Shown here piece by piece: positions 32,901-47,248 of a stretch of DNA of 64,000 nt. Under the pieces are notes generated by a model. That model ran no database searches, was not told where the DNA came from, and worked only from the letters and a program-made list of their open reading frames with translations. Made by a program: the position numbers and the translations under genes. Source of the DNA: Eutrigla gurnardus. Taxonomy: Eukaryota; Chordata; Actinopteri; Perciformes; Triglidae. Location: contig OY741275.1 of the NCBI GenBank assembly GCA_963514095.1, forward strand, positions 27,196,554 through 27,260,553. The letters are read 5' to 3'. How positions within the stretch are numbered: the stretch's first letter is position 1; each line of letters opens with the position of its first letter.

Positions 32901-35900
32901 CGGTTTGCAGTCTAACGTGGTCCGGTTTGCAGTCTAACGTGGTCTGGTTTCCAGTCTAACGTGGTTCGGTTTGCAGTCTAACGTGGTTCGGTTTGCAGTC
33001 TAACGTGGTCCGGTTTGCAGTCTAACGTGGTTCAGTTTGCAGTCTAACGTGGTCCGGTTTGCAGTCTTATGTCTGGTTAGGTTTGCAGTCTAACGTGGTT
33101 CGGTTTGCAGTCTAACGTGGTCCGGTTTGCAGTCTAACGTGGTTCGGTTTGCAGTCTAACGTGGTTCAGTTTGCAGTCTAACGTGGTCCGGTTTGCAGTC
33201 TTATGTCTGGTTAGGTTTGCAGTCTAACGTGGTTCGGTTTGCAGTCTAACGTGGTCCGGTTTGCAGTCTAACGTCTGGTTCGGTTTGCAGTCTAACGTGG
33301 TCCGGTTTGCAGTCTAACGTGGTTCGGTTTGCAGTCTAACGTGGTCCGGTTTGCAGTCTAACGTCTGGTCCGGTTTGCAGTCTAACGTGGTCCGGTTTGC
33401 AGTCTTATGTCTGGTTAGGTTTGCAGTCTAACGTGGTTCGGTTTGCAGTCTAACGTGGTTCGGTTTGCAGTCTAACGTGGTCCGGTTTGCAGTCTAACGT
33501 GGTCCGGTTTGCAGTCTAACGTGGTCCGGTTTGCAGTCTAATGGGCTCCTGGCCTCGAGCCCACCTGCTGCGGCTCGCCACACGAAAGCAGCGCTGCACT
33601 AAAAAGAAAAAGGCGGCGATTATGTGAAACATCTAAACTGAGTGTGAGGTGCGGCGAAGCTCCTCGGCTGCTCCGGAGACAAAGACGAGCCTGTGTTTAG
33701 ACCTTTGTGTCCACTTGTTCTGTACAAGCTGTAATTTGCTATTCTTTTGAGTCAGTCATTGTGAACGTAATTGGCTCTGAAATTAAAAGAGAATCAAATT
33801 AGAGTCGCTCTGAAATCTGGATGTGAGAGTCGGAGGATTCTCTGTTTCAAGCCGGAGTGTTGTGAGAAGATGCACGTGGGATTTGCGTGGAGGATCCCGG
33901 TCTTAATAAGGACCCTCGGCCCCCACGCTCGTCTGCAGCCTTTAATTACGCTGTCCATCAGCTCTCCTCACAACTCATCTGGTTTAATGCATTCACAAGA
34001 GCCGGCTTTGAAGCCGAGCAAACAGGCCCCTCGATTTGATCTTCATGGAGCCTTCAATGAGACCCTCATGATTGATCAGCATGGAAAACATCACTGAGGC
34101 AAAGAGAAGACACTTCCTTTGTGCTTTACAGCATCACTGAGATTTCCATGTTCAGCCCGGACTGTTTTCCTGCAGCGCCGAGGCTGAGGCTGAGTCAGAT
34201 CCAGGTCCTAGAGCAACCAGTTAACCAGTCAGTTAATCAGTTAACCAGTCAGTTAACCAGTTAATTACCAGTTAACTAACCAGTTAACCAGTTACTTAAC
34301 CAGTTAACAACCTGGACGTTTCCTTTAATTACATTAACAATAAAAAGTGCATTTCTTGCCAGGAAAAGTCTGGGAAATAACCCTAATGATGTCACTGTGA
34401 TGTCATCGGGGTATATCAGCTAAAAAGCCCAGGTAGTTTCTCACTAAAGTGCAGTAACGTTCCTTTAAATGCATCATTTCTGAGCCGGGCCGGTGGGTCG
34501 ACCAGCTGGTTGGGAACAAACAGGGTTTCCGTTGGGGGGTTTGGGGGGTTTGGGGTCCTCACCGTGCACTTGTGCGGCTTCTCCCCCGTGTGGCGCCGCA
34601 TGTGGACCACCAGCATGTACTGGGCCTTGAAGGGCTTCTGCTCCCGCGAACACTCGTCCCAGCGGCACACGAACTCCTTCTTCTCGCCGTGGATGTGGTC
34701 GTTGTTGATGTGCTGAGGAGACAAAGGCGCCAGCGTCAACCAGAGTGTGTGTCTGTGTGTGTGTGTCTGTGTGTGTGTGTGTGTCTGTGTGTGTGTGTGT
34801 CTGTGTGTGTGAGAGAGAGAGCGACCAGGCAACAACATCCAGTTCTGAAAAGTGAAGCCAAACACTTCAGTGCCTTAAACTTGCATTCTTTCTGCTGGCC
34901 ACCAGGGGGCGACTCCTCTGGTGGCTGTAACGTTGAATTATAGAAGCTAACTTTGTTAGCAGCTTCACACCAGAATCCAGATGGATCCAGATTCAGATCC
35001 ACCCGTCGCTCCTCCACAGTCCAAATATGGTCACTTCCTACCAAGATGCCAAAGCTAAGATGCCGAACTCAAGGGTTCAAAACATGTCTCCATGACGACG
35101 CCCACTTCCTCTAGACAACTAGAAGACTTTGTCAGCAAATTCTTTCCCACACACACACACACACACAGCCGTCCATCATGGCCGACAGTTCTTCTGCATC
35201 TGTCAACAGGAAACAGAAACTATAAAAGCGTGTTTTGTTTGTTCAGGCTCGGTGTGTCTTTGTGTAACAGATCCAGTAAAAGTGATCAGGAAGAGGATCC
35301 GGTCGCGGACTCGTATCCATCCTCTTACTTCTGAGGGGTCAGGAGGTCAGCAAGGGGGGCGACAGGTTTCCTGTGAGACGCTGATGATGCTTCTGGTACC
35401 ATAACGTTGTTTTTGTGTTTCATTTCATTTTGTGTTATTTTTAGTTTGCCTGTTTTAACTGTAAGGCGACCTTAAATGAAAAGCATTATTCTATAATGTT
35501 TTGTATGTTTTTTTCAGCGGATGTGATCTAAAATGAGGTCTTCAACGTGTTCAGGCCGAGGACCCCCATTACAGACCGTACAACATTCTGTTGATATGAA
35601 ACAGGGCCAATAATAAGTAGTGCATCTTTATATGTATACAAAGTGAAGACATTAAAATAAGTGTGGAAACATATTCTAATTCTATTTTGGCATTTCATCA
35701 CAATTTCACCTCATAACAAACGGAAGATTTATATTTGCTTACATGTGTTGTATTCATGTTAATGTGTATTTTTGGACATATTTCATATTATTGGAAGAAC
35801 AAAAGTTTGGGATCAAATCATTTTTGGGACCCAGCAGTTACTCTGCGGACCCCCTAGGGGTCCCGGACCCCTGCTGAAGACCTCTGATCTAGGTTCCCAT

Positions 35901-37535
35901 GTAAGCTCAACTTCACACACCCTGGTCCCGTGCACCACACACAAACATCCACACACCCAGAGGAACCACTTGGTTTCCTGAGGACATCCAGACCCACAAC
36001 GCTCCACTTATGTGGCGGCGTCCTCCCGCGGCCAGCGGGGCTCGGCGGCGGTCGCCGGCGCGGCTGAAGTCTATTTTGGGTGGAAGGAGGAGGAAAAGTG
36101 GAGGCCTCTATTTTCAGGTTACACACTACTGTTGAATCCATCATCCGGATCGTCTCACAGGATCACTTTAGGAGTCGGAGGAACCACAGGTGTGGTTTCT
36201 CTCTGCTGATGGTCAGCGTCAGGGAGACGCTGTTTAGCAGGAGGGAAAAAATAAAAGTCTATTATGTCTGTTTTGTATGTTGATGGAAAGCAGAGCTTTT
36301 TTAAGAATGCGTGAGCCGTCCACAGCCGAGGTCGACCCGCCGGGCCTCCGCTCGCCGGCACACTGATCCTGGCACGCCGTCACAGCTCGGGGGGCTGCAG
36401 GCCAGAGTTTTAAAGGTAACTCCGGTCCTGACTTGCAGTAGCCCGCCGGTCCCCGGGTCGCCGGTCCCCAGGTCGGCGGACCCCGCGTCGGTGGACCCCG
36501 CGTCGGCGGACCCCGGCCCCTCCCACCTCCCTCCGAGGTCACGGCCAGAAAGCAAGAAGAGAAGTTGGCCTGGAAAAGTAGGAGGGGAGGGGGGGCACAA
36601 GGGTCCGCAACTCCAGAGCTTCTGGCATGACGATGGATTTATGGCGGGCCCTCTGGGCTTCAGGGTGTGTGTGTGGGGGGAGGGGGTCAGGGGTCACGGG
36701 GGTTGAAGGGGTTGGCGGGTGGCACAGCTGCAGGGCTTTGGCCCTGAATGTGGCGAGAGCCGGGAAAAGGCTCATTAACGCTGCGCGTGTCGAACCCGGC
36801 AGGAAGTGGATCAGCTAGCGGACGGCGCTCTGAGCTGCTCCGCCGGCGTTTAATGAGGAGCAGAAGAACCGTTTGAACTCCACCGTCCGGAGTGGCGAGG
36901 CAGAGCACGTCTGAGGACGTAAAGTGAAAGACTCACGTGGACCAGCTGGTCCTGCGTGTCGTACTCCTGGCTGCAGCCCTCCCAGTGGCAGTTGGTCTCG
37001 TACACGGCCTCAGGCTCCTGCTTGCACTCGTCTTTGTCCAGGTCCTCGCTCAGGTCCAAGATCCCCCCGCAGCAGTGGTCCTGCAGGAGAAAGGGTGTTT
37101 ATGGATGAAAACACATCTTTAACCCGAGTCTGTGGTCAATACGCTGCAGAAGCTTCCTGTTTTGCATCCCTCTTATCTTATCTGAGTCTGAATCCTAATG
37201 AGCCCCGCTTCATCTCCATGTGGGACGCCGCCTCCTTGTCATTGATCTACAGCTGCATTTTTTATTCCGATAATCAATAAGAGCCACCGTGTCTGCTGCG
37301 GCGGCGGCGGCTAACGAGGAGGCTAACGAGGCCGTGATGCAGATAGGTGAGGGTCACAAAAGGTCACAAAGTAAATTCCTGGGAAAGTTAAGATTCCTTG
37401 TTTCTTACCTGAGAGGAAGGTGAGATGGGCAGCAGACCCTCCGCCTCCGTCTTGACCTTTGACCTCTTGGTGGTGAGCGGGTTGACAGTGCTGCTCACCG
37501 CCGGGTCTCCGCTGGCGTTCTGCGGGTCACATGAG

Positions 37536-37570
<35 letters not shown>

Positions 37571-40317
37571 GTTGAAGAGGAGGATCTAAGTGACTCATCC
37601 CATTAATCCCAACACAACCATTCACCCTCCCCCCACCGCACGTCCACTTTATTAAACCTACTCTCCACGCCGCCGAAGAGTGAGAGCGTGGGAATCAGAT
37701 AACGGCGTGAGTTTGATTCCGTGGTGTTGGTTTGTGGACGCCTCGTAGCGCCGCGGCCCATAAGTCAGACGAGGACCCGCCGCCGAGACTAAACAGTTTA
37801 GACTGCTGTATGATCGCCAAAGCCACAAGGAAATATGAAAGAAGAGGAGTTATTGCCCTCGGTACAGGGGGAGGGGTTGTGGTGGGGGAGGGGGGGTGTC
37901 GTGGGAGGATTGGGGGGGCTTTGATCTGCCAGCACAATTCTTGAGTCGACCGACAGACAAAGACACACGAGGCCTGTTAAAGCTCAGATGGAGACAAAGA
38001 GAAGGGGAAGATATAAAACGTAACGCAGCTGATGAACGAGCATGCGAGTGTGTACGTTTTCACTGGAGGGGGGTCAACTTCAGATGGGGTGGGGGGGGGG
38101 GTCTCCTAGTCTCCTAGACTCCCTAATCCCACCCAGACGCTACGGTGTTTCTGGGGGCCTCGATGATTCATTCAGTTGGCTGAAAACCAAACAGGGAAAT
38201 ATGGTTGTGATCACCGCCGACATGAAGCTGTGTGTGTGTGTGTGTTTGTGTGTTTGTGTGTGTGTGTGTCAGCTGACGGCGTGCTGACACGGAGGCAGCT
38301 GATAGCGGTGCGAGGTGGGAAGTTTACGTTAGGATGAACTCGTGGGCTGATAAAGAGACAGATGGAGCGGGGAGGAACGCCTGCATATTTCTGACCTGAG
38401 ACCAGTCTCAAACACACTTCATCATCCAGACGGACTTTAAACGAGGCACCAAGAACATCGTTTACCAGAAAATTAGAGAATGGATTCTTTTGTTTTTCCT
38501 ATCGACACCCTAGTAGACCGAGGGGGGGCGTCGGCTACGTGGCCGGTGCAGAACCACAGGGTTAGTACGGTGCTGGAAATCCTTGAAAACACTGAGTGCT
38601 AGGTCCAGGTCCAGAACAGGGACGTCCTATATCAGGCAAGACTGGATGCAAAGGCCTCATCAGCTCTCTGAAACTGATCCACGTGGGACCAGAGCTCCGG
38701 AGGATGGAGGGTGTATGGGTCTGCATGCTGCCTGGTTCCTACCTGCTTGGCCTCGGAGTTGGAGCTGTTGTGGGAGGTGGACATGGGCGAGGCGGTGAGC
38801 GGGTGTTGGCGAGCGGCGAAGGAGGACGCCGGCGGCTGAATGAGTGGAGGCGTGTGGCCGAAGGCGTTCAGGCTCCTCTGCTGGGACAACAGCTGCTGGT
38901 ACGCCACCGGGTTGATGGGGTGAGGGAAGCTGAACGAGGGACTGGGGAGGAGGCAGGAGTTATGTAGAGATATTACATACAAATATCCTGTTTTAGGGTC
39001 TCTCAATGCCAAATCAGGATGGGGAGCTAGGACCTAGTAGTGCTAGGCTACTAGCACATGGTGGGAAAGCTAGGACCTAGTAGTGCTAGGCTACTAGCAC
39101 CTGGTGGGGAAGCTAGGACCTAGTAGTGCTAGGCTACTAGCACACGGTGGGGAAGCTAGGACCTAGTAGTGCTAGGCTACTAGCACATGGTGGTGAAGCT
39201 AGCACATGGTGCTGGGCTACTAGCACATGGTGGTGAAGCTAGCACATGGTGCTGGGCTACTAGCTTCCCCAACTTTAAAATAGAGGGCGTCAAAGTGAAA
39301 ATATTTAGGTAAAGTACAGTTCCCATAAATTACTACTTCAGTACAGCAACAAAGTATTTGTACTTGGTTACTTCCCATTTCTGCCTCCACCTTTGCTCCG
39401 CCCACAAAAACACCTAATCAGAAAACGGGGTCCATTCACAAGCGACCGTCCCATAAAGGGTTTTAGCTTCACTGGATACAAAAGGTATAACTTGTACTTG
39501 TACTACCAGTTGTAGTCAGAGGTAATGGATCGAGTTGATCTGATGGACATGTCTGAGGACTCACCTGATCCCGCCCACCGACAGGTGACCGTAGGAGCTG
39601 CTGGCGGCGGAGCTGGACCGGGAGTTGTTGATGTAGGCGACCAGCGAGTTGGGCGAGGTGCGGATCATCGTCTGCAGGTCGATGCTGGCGTCCGACAGCG
39701 GCGAGATGGACAGCGCCCGCTTCCTGCTGAGTCGGGGGGTCAGCCGGGGGCTGGAGAACCGCGACACTGCACGACAACCCAACACACAATCTTATTTTCT
39801 ATTCTGTAGTTTTATTTGTCCAGGATCTCATGTTAAGTGTCTCTGAGTACTCCAAAAACAGCTATATAAGTCCTATGAATTATTATTATTATAAAAATAT
39901 GCTTAAAGTGGCAATTAAACATGCTGGTGTCACTTTACAATTTTTTAAATAAATGAATATTTTTATGGCATCGGAGATACAACATCTTTTTTTGTGACCA
40001 TCATATTAAGTGTAAAAAATCCAATAATTAAATGAAATGATCATAAATCAAAGGTATCAATAAAGGATGAATACATGTAATATATATACTGTATATAATA
40101 TATATAATATATACATATTTCTGTTAATAATAATGAGCTAGACGGCTTTCTTTCTTAACGATTATCCCGATAATGGAAATCCACCTGGACTTATTGTTTT
40201 CGTAGACTGTAAATACCTCGTAGGTCCACTAAACCTGAACCTGGTCTACGTTGGGACAGAGACTCGTGTTCCTCGTGGAGGTCACAGCCAAGCCAAGTCA
40301 CACTCTATCTACTGCAT

Positions 40318-40376
<59 letters not shown>

Positions 40377-43300
40377 ACTCCCTAGTTAACATTCACGTCC
40401 TCTTATGCATAATGAATCGCCTCCAATCATTCTCAGTAATTACCGTGATAGTGATCTCTTTCTGTACTCCGGCAAGTTAAATGGAGGCAATTTAAACAAA
40501 TTGATCTCAGAATAGCATTAAAGAGAACAAGGCCGCTCACAAAGGTAGCCTTCATGGTCTTCAGCTAGACCTGCTGCTGGACTCAGAACACAACGGGGGC
40601 AACCACTTCCCATCAACTTCAAGACAAGTCCTCACGCTGTTAGACTAGTCTGAATGGGACCATGTACGGTTCATCCTAGTCCTGATCCTGCTCTAGTCCT
40701 GATCCTGTTCTAGTCCTGCTCCTGTTCTAGTCCTGCTCCTGTTCTAGTCCTGATCCTGTCCTAGTCCTGCTCCTGTTCTAGTCCTGCTCCTGTTCTAGTC
40801 CTGATCCTGTTCTAGTCCTGCTCCTGTTCTAGTCCTGATCCTGTCCTAGTCCTGCTCCTGTTCTAGTCCTGCTCCTGTTCTAGTCCTGCTCCTGTTCTAG
40901 TCCAGATCCTGTCCTAGTCCTGCTCCTGTTCTAGTCCTGCTCCTGTTCTAGTCCTGATCCTGTTCTAGTCCTGATCCTGCTCTAGTCCTGATCCTGTCCT
41001 AGTCCTGATCCTGCTCTAGTCCTGATCCTGCTCTAGTCCTGATCCTGTCCTAGTCCTGATCCTGCTCTAGTCCTGATCCTGTAATTTGACACTATAAATA
41101 AAATGGAATCAAGTATATTTGGATTATAATCATGACACGTGTTCATGTGGTCCCGTGAGTTTTCCTGGCGACTGCAGCCCCCCCCCTCCAGACGGATCCC
41201 GTGCCCGGGTCTTGGTCTTGGTGTGGGGGGACACAGAGCAGGACCAGGCATGTGTGCATGTGTAATTAGGTCTTACAGCAGACATCATCAGAGGCGCGAG
41301 AGGCAGGAAACTCATAATGGACCCATCACGGCTCACCTACACCCCCCCCCCCCCCCCCCCCCCCCCCCGATGCCGTCGGTGTGCAGACCCCCCCCCCCCC
41401 CCTCGCTGGCCGAGCCTGCAGCCCTCCAGCGACACGCAGCCAGGCCCAGCACCATAAACCAAGATCTGACTTCCAAAACTATTATGTTTGGAGGTGGCGA
41501 GTCGTAAAGCGGAGGCATATGCACTTAGTTAACGGGCCCCCGGGACGGCAGACGGCACACGGGGGGGAACCAAAGACTGGTGGAGATAATGTGTATGAAA
41601 GAGTTGGCAAACACAACAAACGCTCCTCAGGAATGTGGCCTTTAAGGCTAATAAATACATGTGTCATCTGAGCTGTGTAGATGGAGTCAGGGGGGCTGGA
41701 AATCCTTGAAAACACTTGAAAACAGAGAAAAGCATGGAAATGCACGTTGAAGTGCTTGAGTGTGACGTGGGTGAGGTGGAGGAACCCTGTGACGGTGTCG
41801 TCCTGCAGCTGTGAGGTTGTGTGTTTCTGCAGCGAGGCCAGCAGATTTAATGGCAGATACGTGTATTAATATTCCCTTTAGAAAGCAGGAAACGGCCCGC
41901 GGCCCGGTGGCCTGGTAGTCTGGCGCCTGCCTCGCCCTCCTGGGCACCGTGCCCAGAAAGCACACCCTCCACCTCCACCTCCCTGGTCTACCCCCCTCCA
42001 CCCTCCACCCATCCATACATCCACCTCAGCTCAGAGGAATCCTCCAGCCTCCGGCGACCAGGTCGCTGCAGTGGCAACACACTCGTCTTGTTTAGCTCGC
42101 CGTTGTTGTCATCCGTCGAACCGATTCTGTTATTTTACCCGGAAAGAGTTCGGCTCAAAGAGGCTCGACTCTCGCCGCTCGGCAAAGGAGTGTTTTATAG
42201 GTGGCGGCTGTAATTGAAAGGGTGAGCAGGATCCGGCAGGGAGTGAGAAAACAGATGTTGCACAGGCAGCATGCGGTAATATGGCGTGTGTGTGTGTGTG
42301 TGTGTGTGTGTGTAGGAATGCATCGCGGGCTGGTTGTAATTGTGGGATCTGGATTTATATAGAGAGTCATAATTACAGGAGCTCCAGTGCACATCCATAC
42401 AGTACAGAAAAAAATAAATGTATTAAAAAAGGATGTGTGTGTGTGTGTGTGATTATTTTAAGCATTTGCCTGTGCTGTTTTAACTGAAATGGCTTTGTGG
42501 AAAATGAAAACGCTGTAATTGGAGGGTGTGCGACTCCCCAGAAGCAGCGAGAGCTCGGTGTCGTCACGGCAACAAGCCCACGGAGCTCCTCTTCGCAGGC
42601 GACGCCAGGAAGAGCTTCACCTTCCTCTCATTCCTCAACTCAGCAGATGTGTGAAGCAACGTTTACGTCTGCTAGTCGTTCACACACATTTAACTTTGTC
42701 CAAAAGTCCAAATTATTATAAAGAGGTGAAGAGGAAGTAACAGCTCTGTCCTGATTGGTTGGTTCAGTTATAAAGTTTCTAGTTTATAATGTATATAAAC
42801 GTAGATTTTAATATATCGTTTGTGGACTATGGCTTTGAAGCCTCAAGTTTGCCATCTTGGTTTCTTGCAACCAGAGAAGGAAGTGACCATATTTGGACTG
42901 AGGAGGAGCGACGGGTGGATCAGAACAGCACACCAAGCAGCACCCTTACTGGATCTGGATCCATGTGGATTCTGGTGTGAAGTTGCTAACAAAGTTAGCT
43001 TCTATAATTCAAGGTCAACTCTACAGCTAATTGTTAACGTCATCTTAGTAGCTAACTAGCATTGGTAACGAACCTGTCAATCAGCAGGTAAGCCCCGCCC
43101 CCTAAAGCATCCCCTGCTTTCTGGTCTGGTGGACTCTAAATGGACCTGTCAATCAGCAGGTAAGCCCCGCCTCCTAAAGCATCCCCTGCTTCCTGGTCTG
43201 TTGGACTCTAAATGGACCATAATGTACTAAATGAACATCATGCTGGATTGAAGAAGACTTGTAACTAGAGATTGAGACATAAACTCATGTTTACAATGTT

Positions 43301-46300
43301 TACTGAGATAATACATTGCGGACCCCGGTGGATGTGAACTTGGGGGGTTTTGTGGGCAAAGTCTAAAACCAGGTTTGTGTGCATATAGGAAGCCACAGTC
43401 AAGTTAACCTCCTCACCACGGCAGCAAGTCACCTTCCACTTTGTCTGCAGGTGAATCAGGCCTCAGCCTACATGGTGAACGGACGTGGGGACCCACCCAA
43501 ACCCCAAACCCCCAACCCCCATCCCAGTCCACCGCCACCACACTGCAGCTTGGCTCGGTGCCAGCAGAGCCCCCCAGGCCACCACATGTCCAGCCGGCCT
43601 CGCTGCCCCACAGTGGGGAGATATTTATTTTCCCTGCTAAATCTCACTAATACCAACACTGTGATGTTATTAGCGAGCAGGTCTCCATGAGGGACCCTCT
43701 ATGAGGGACCCTCTATGAGCCCCCAGTGTCCAACCCAAAGCCGCCGTTGTGTTTAAACACACACCCAACATATAGTTAAGTGCTTGTGTCCCCCCCCCAC
43801 CACATCACTACACAGCTCCACCTCCCTCCCTGCCTCCGCTGCATCAACACTAACATCGTTTTCCTCGCGATGGCACACGTTTACTTTGGCCGCTGCTTTT
43901 GTCACGGGAGCTTCGGTGTTTCCCGCACGCCGCTGTGAAATCCCTCCGCCCACCCGGCCCCTCGCATAGCTGCTCGCTGCCCGGACAAGCGGCCCTTTCA
44001 CCGTCAAACACCTTCATGCTCCTTCGTTCTTCGTGCTTAAACGTCTTCGTGTTACTGAACACTGTGATTCCTGACGAGTGTTACACACCCAAGTAAAGAC
44101 GTTCAGAGGGATTTTTCTTCCTTTTAGAAATAAAGCAGTTCAAACTTGTAGAACAAGAAGACAAGTCGTAGATTTAATCACTGACAGTCGGTCTTTGGGA
44201 GCACAAATGTGTTTTTGTTGCTTTAGTCGGTCTGCTCGTCGCCGTCTGGAGATGATTAATGTAAGAAACGCCGACCTCAAGACTCCGACGGCGACTTTCA
44301 GGAGCAGCCGAGCATGTCGAGAGGCCGTCCTGTCCATCACGCTGTCACACGGCTCTTTACTCAGCCAGACAGGAGCGATCACACAACCCGGTCTACGGGT
44401 TCAGGTCTTCACCGGGACAAAGGAGAAGAAGTCTGTGGTGGTCTTTAGTCACGCCGCTTTAAACAATGGTGAAACGGCGTCCCCCTCGTGTAACGGAGAG
44501 AAGTTCCTGTGTGTCTGACTCGAGTCCCGACAGTAAAGTGGGCCGGACCTGACAACCCCCCCCATCTTTACCACCAGCTCACTCTTGCACAGCGGCACTC
44601 AGTGTTCCCGGTCCAGCCTGGAGGATCCGTACTGAGGGTTCACTGAGGGCTCCAGCGTTTTGCGGTGGGTCCTCTGAATATTAGTAGCATAAATTAACTT
44701 TAATATGGATTTTATCTGCACCGCTTTCCAAAACCAACGGTGAGGGATGAAGCACATATTTGCCACCTCGGCCACCGCTCCTCCTCCTCCCACACGCTCC
44801 GGCCGTAAATGAGGCCTTTGATTCGGGACCCGAAGGCTGCACCGCAATCACCATTAGCCGGCCGTCTTGGTCAATATGGGCCCCTGTGTTTGGGGGCCGT
44901 GGAAGAGCCCCCGAGGCTGGCAGAGAGGACTTAAACCCTGACCACATCAGTCCCGACACGGTCGGACACTAAATAAAAGCTGCCAGGACGATGGCAGCAA
45001 GAAGGGGAGGGGTTGTGGCTGTTTGAGCAAACAGCCTTCGCCAAACAAGTGTGGGAAGGCAGCACAGCGGCGGTCAGTGAGGCGGTTGGAGGGGGGGAGG
45101 TGGTCTACAGGTCTACAGCCGCCCTCCTTTTCAGCGCCGCCGTGTTGACCAAGTGATGGAGGTCATTTAGAAGATTAATGGCCAGGCGGCTTCGTATCTG
45201 ATTCTCTTCTTTTCGTCGTGTTTTCGATCCTCTCCGTTTCGTGAGGTTGTTGTTTTATTTCTGGGTGGGTGGTTGGCGAGGGCTTCCTGGAGCACGGCGG
45301 GCGCCGGTGCCAAGCGGGGTGTTTGATTATCAGGCATGGAAGAGGCCGACTTTCACGGACTTTCTATTCCCCCATTCATGAGGGGCTGAAAGCTTCTTGG
45401 ACGCGTCTCGCTGCTGAACTCAAACGCCGGCTCGGGTGCTTCGAGCGTCACGCCAATACACAGGACCGGCGTTTCTACCCGGCGTGGAGGAACAGGCTGC
45501 TCTCTGAGCGTCACCTGCTTGAGTGTTCAGAGGCTGCAGCACATGGTTTTATGGGATGTTCCTGACAACAGCAGAAACACACCTTACACACTCTGAGGTA
45601 ACACATGTTGCGTTGGGCTTGTGGTCTTTATGCGCCCTCAGCCCTCGCCGAGCCCCCATGTTACGTTTAAATCCAGCGAGCTTTGATGTGGGGAACTCGA
45701 CCGTGAAGAAGCCTCCCGAGGAGGAACCGGCGGATGGTATCGACACGCCCGGTGCTGAGAACAAAGGCTGAGTTACTCTGCTGCCGGGGATGAAAGGCAC
45801 ACGTGAGCTCCAGTGGTACTATAATTCATCATCTCGACATGTAAACATCACACTGACCATGATCACGTTGGGGATTGTGAAAGCTTTCCGGTACAGGCTG
45901 GATCTGGATCCAAGTTTACAGAAGACCTGAATTAGTGCGTCAGCTAGCTACCATTATCTTTGAAAATCATGAAATCAGTAGGGGCGACTTGCCAAACGTT
46001 TGGCCAAACAAAAACAGGACATGAACACCTGTCACCTGAGTGAAAGTCCCAAAAGCTGAAACCCAAATTGGGTTATTTTAGAACTATTTCGCAAAAGGTT
46101 GCCCAAGCAGCCACATATGAGCAGTCCGGATGAACAAAGTGTTCATGTAGTGGAGTGAAATGTGGGTTTTGAACACATTTTTAAGATAAGTGAAATTTGT
46201 TCAATTTGATCAAATGCTGTGGACATCCAACAGTTTTATAATCCATAGTCTTTAGTTGCATTTATGTCAAGTAAAGCTGTGATCCTCACCGTCCACGGGG

Positions 46301-47214
46301 CTGATGTATTCTGGGAGATGAGCTGCAGCCGCCGCCGCTGCTGCTGCCGCCGCCGCCGCACTGCTCTGCATCAGCAGGTCTCCGTAGGGGGTCCGCTGGC
46401 TGGCGCTGGCCATCAGCTGGTAGTACTCGGTGGGGTTGGCCCCCGGTGGAGGGGGGGGGAAGCTGAACAGGGCGCGCTCCTTCAGGTGTTCATGGGTCAC
46501 TGCAGCAGAAATGGGAGGAACAAACAAGATGTAGACTGTGACTTGTCCTATAATACAATATTACAGAACTAATCAATCAGCAGGTAAGCCCCGCCCCCTA
46601 AAGCATCCCCTGCTTTCTGGTCTGTTGGACTCTAAATGGACCTGTCAATCAGCAGGTAAGCCCCGCCCCCTAAAGCATCCCCTGCTTAAATCCATGAAGT
46701 GACACATTTTCACAAGTCAGAATGTAAACACATTAAGATTTTGCCGTTTCACTTGACAGAGACACAACCTAGATGAGAAGGAGTTGTGCTGCATGAAGAA
46801 CTCGCCAGAGGAGTCGAGTGATCTGCTTTACAGATTTGAAGATTTGTGCTTGCATGCATGCCGCGGGGCATAAAAGATGTGTGATGTCTTTGAGGCTCGC
46901 TGGGCTCTGGGAAAATATCTCTAGGGAGTAAAGGAAGCAGGGGGGGGGGGGTACATTCCTGCACTTCTGCTGCACCGAGGCTGAAGTCCGACGCTGTGCA
47001 GGTGCACACACACACACACACACACACACACTGTGGAGGGGACAGGGCCTGATGGATTAATATACATGCTGGGGGAAATGGGAGTGGATTTTGGGATGGG
47101 GGTGCACACGAGTAGACCAGAGGAACCCGGACCCTTCAGGACCCATTAGGTCACGGCTGTGGTGACGGTGTTCGTTTGGTTTCTCCATGGCTGCCGATCA
47201 TGTCACCCACTCCC

Positions 47215-47248
<34 letters not shown>

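Noticed and set aside
32575..33541. CRISPR-like regular repeats
   Set aside because: Head-to-tail 22-bp units without unique spacers in a vertebrate intron; a minisatellite.
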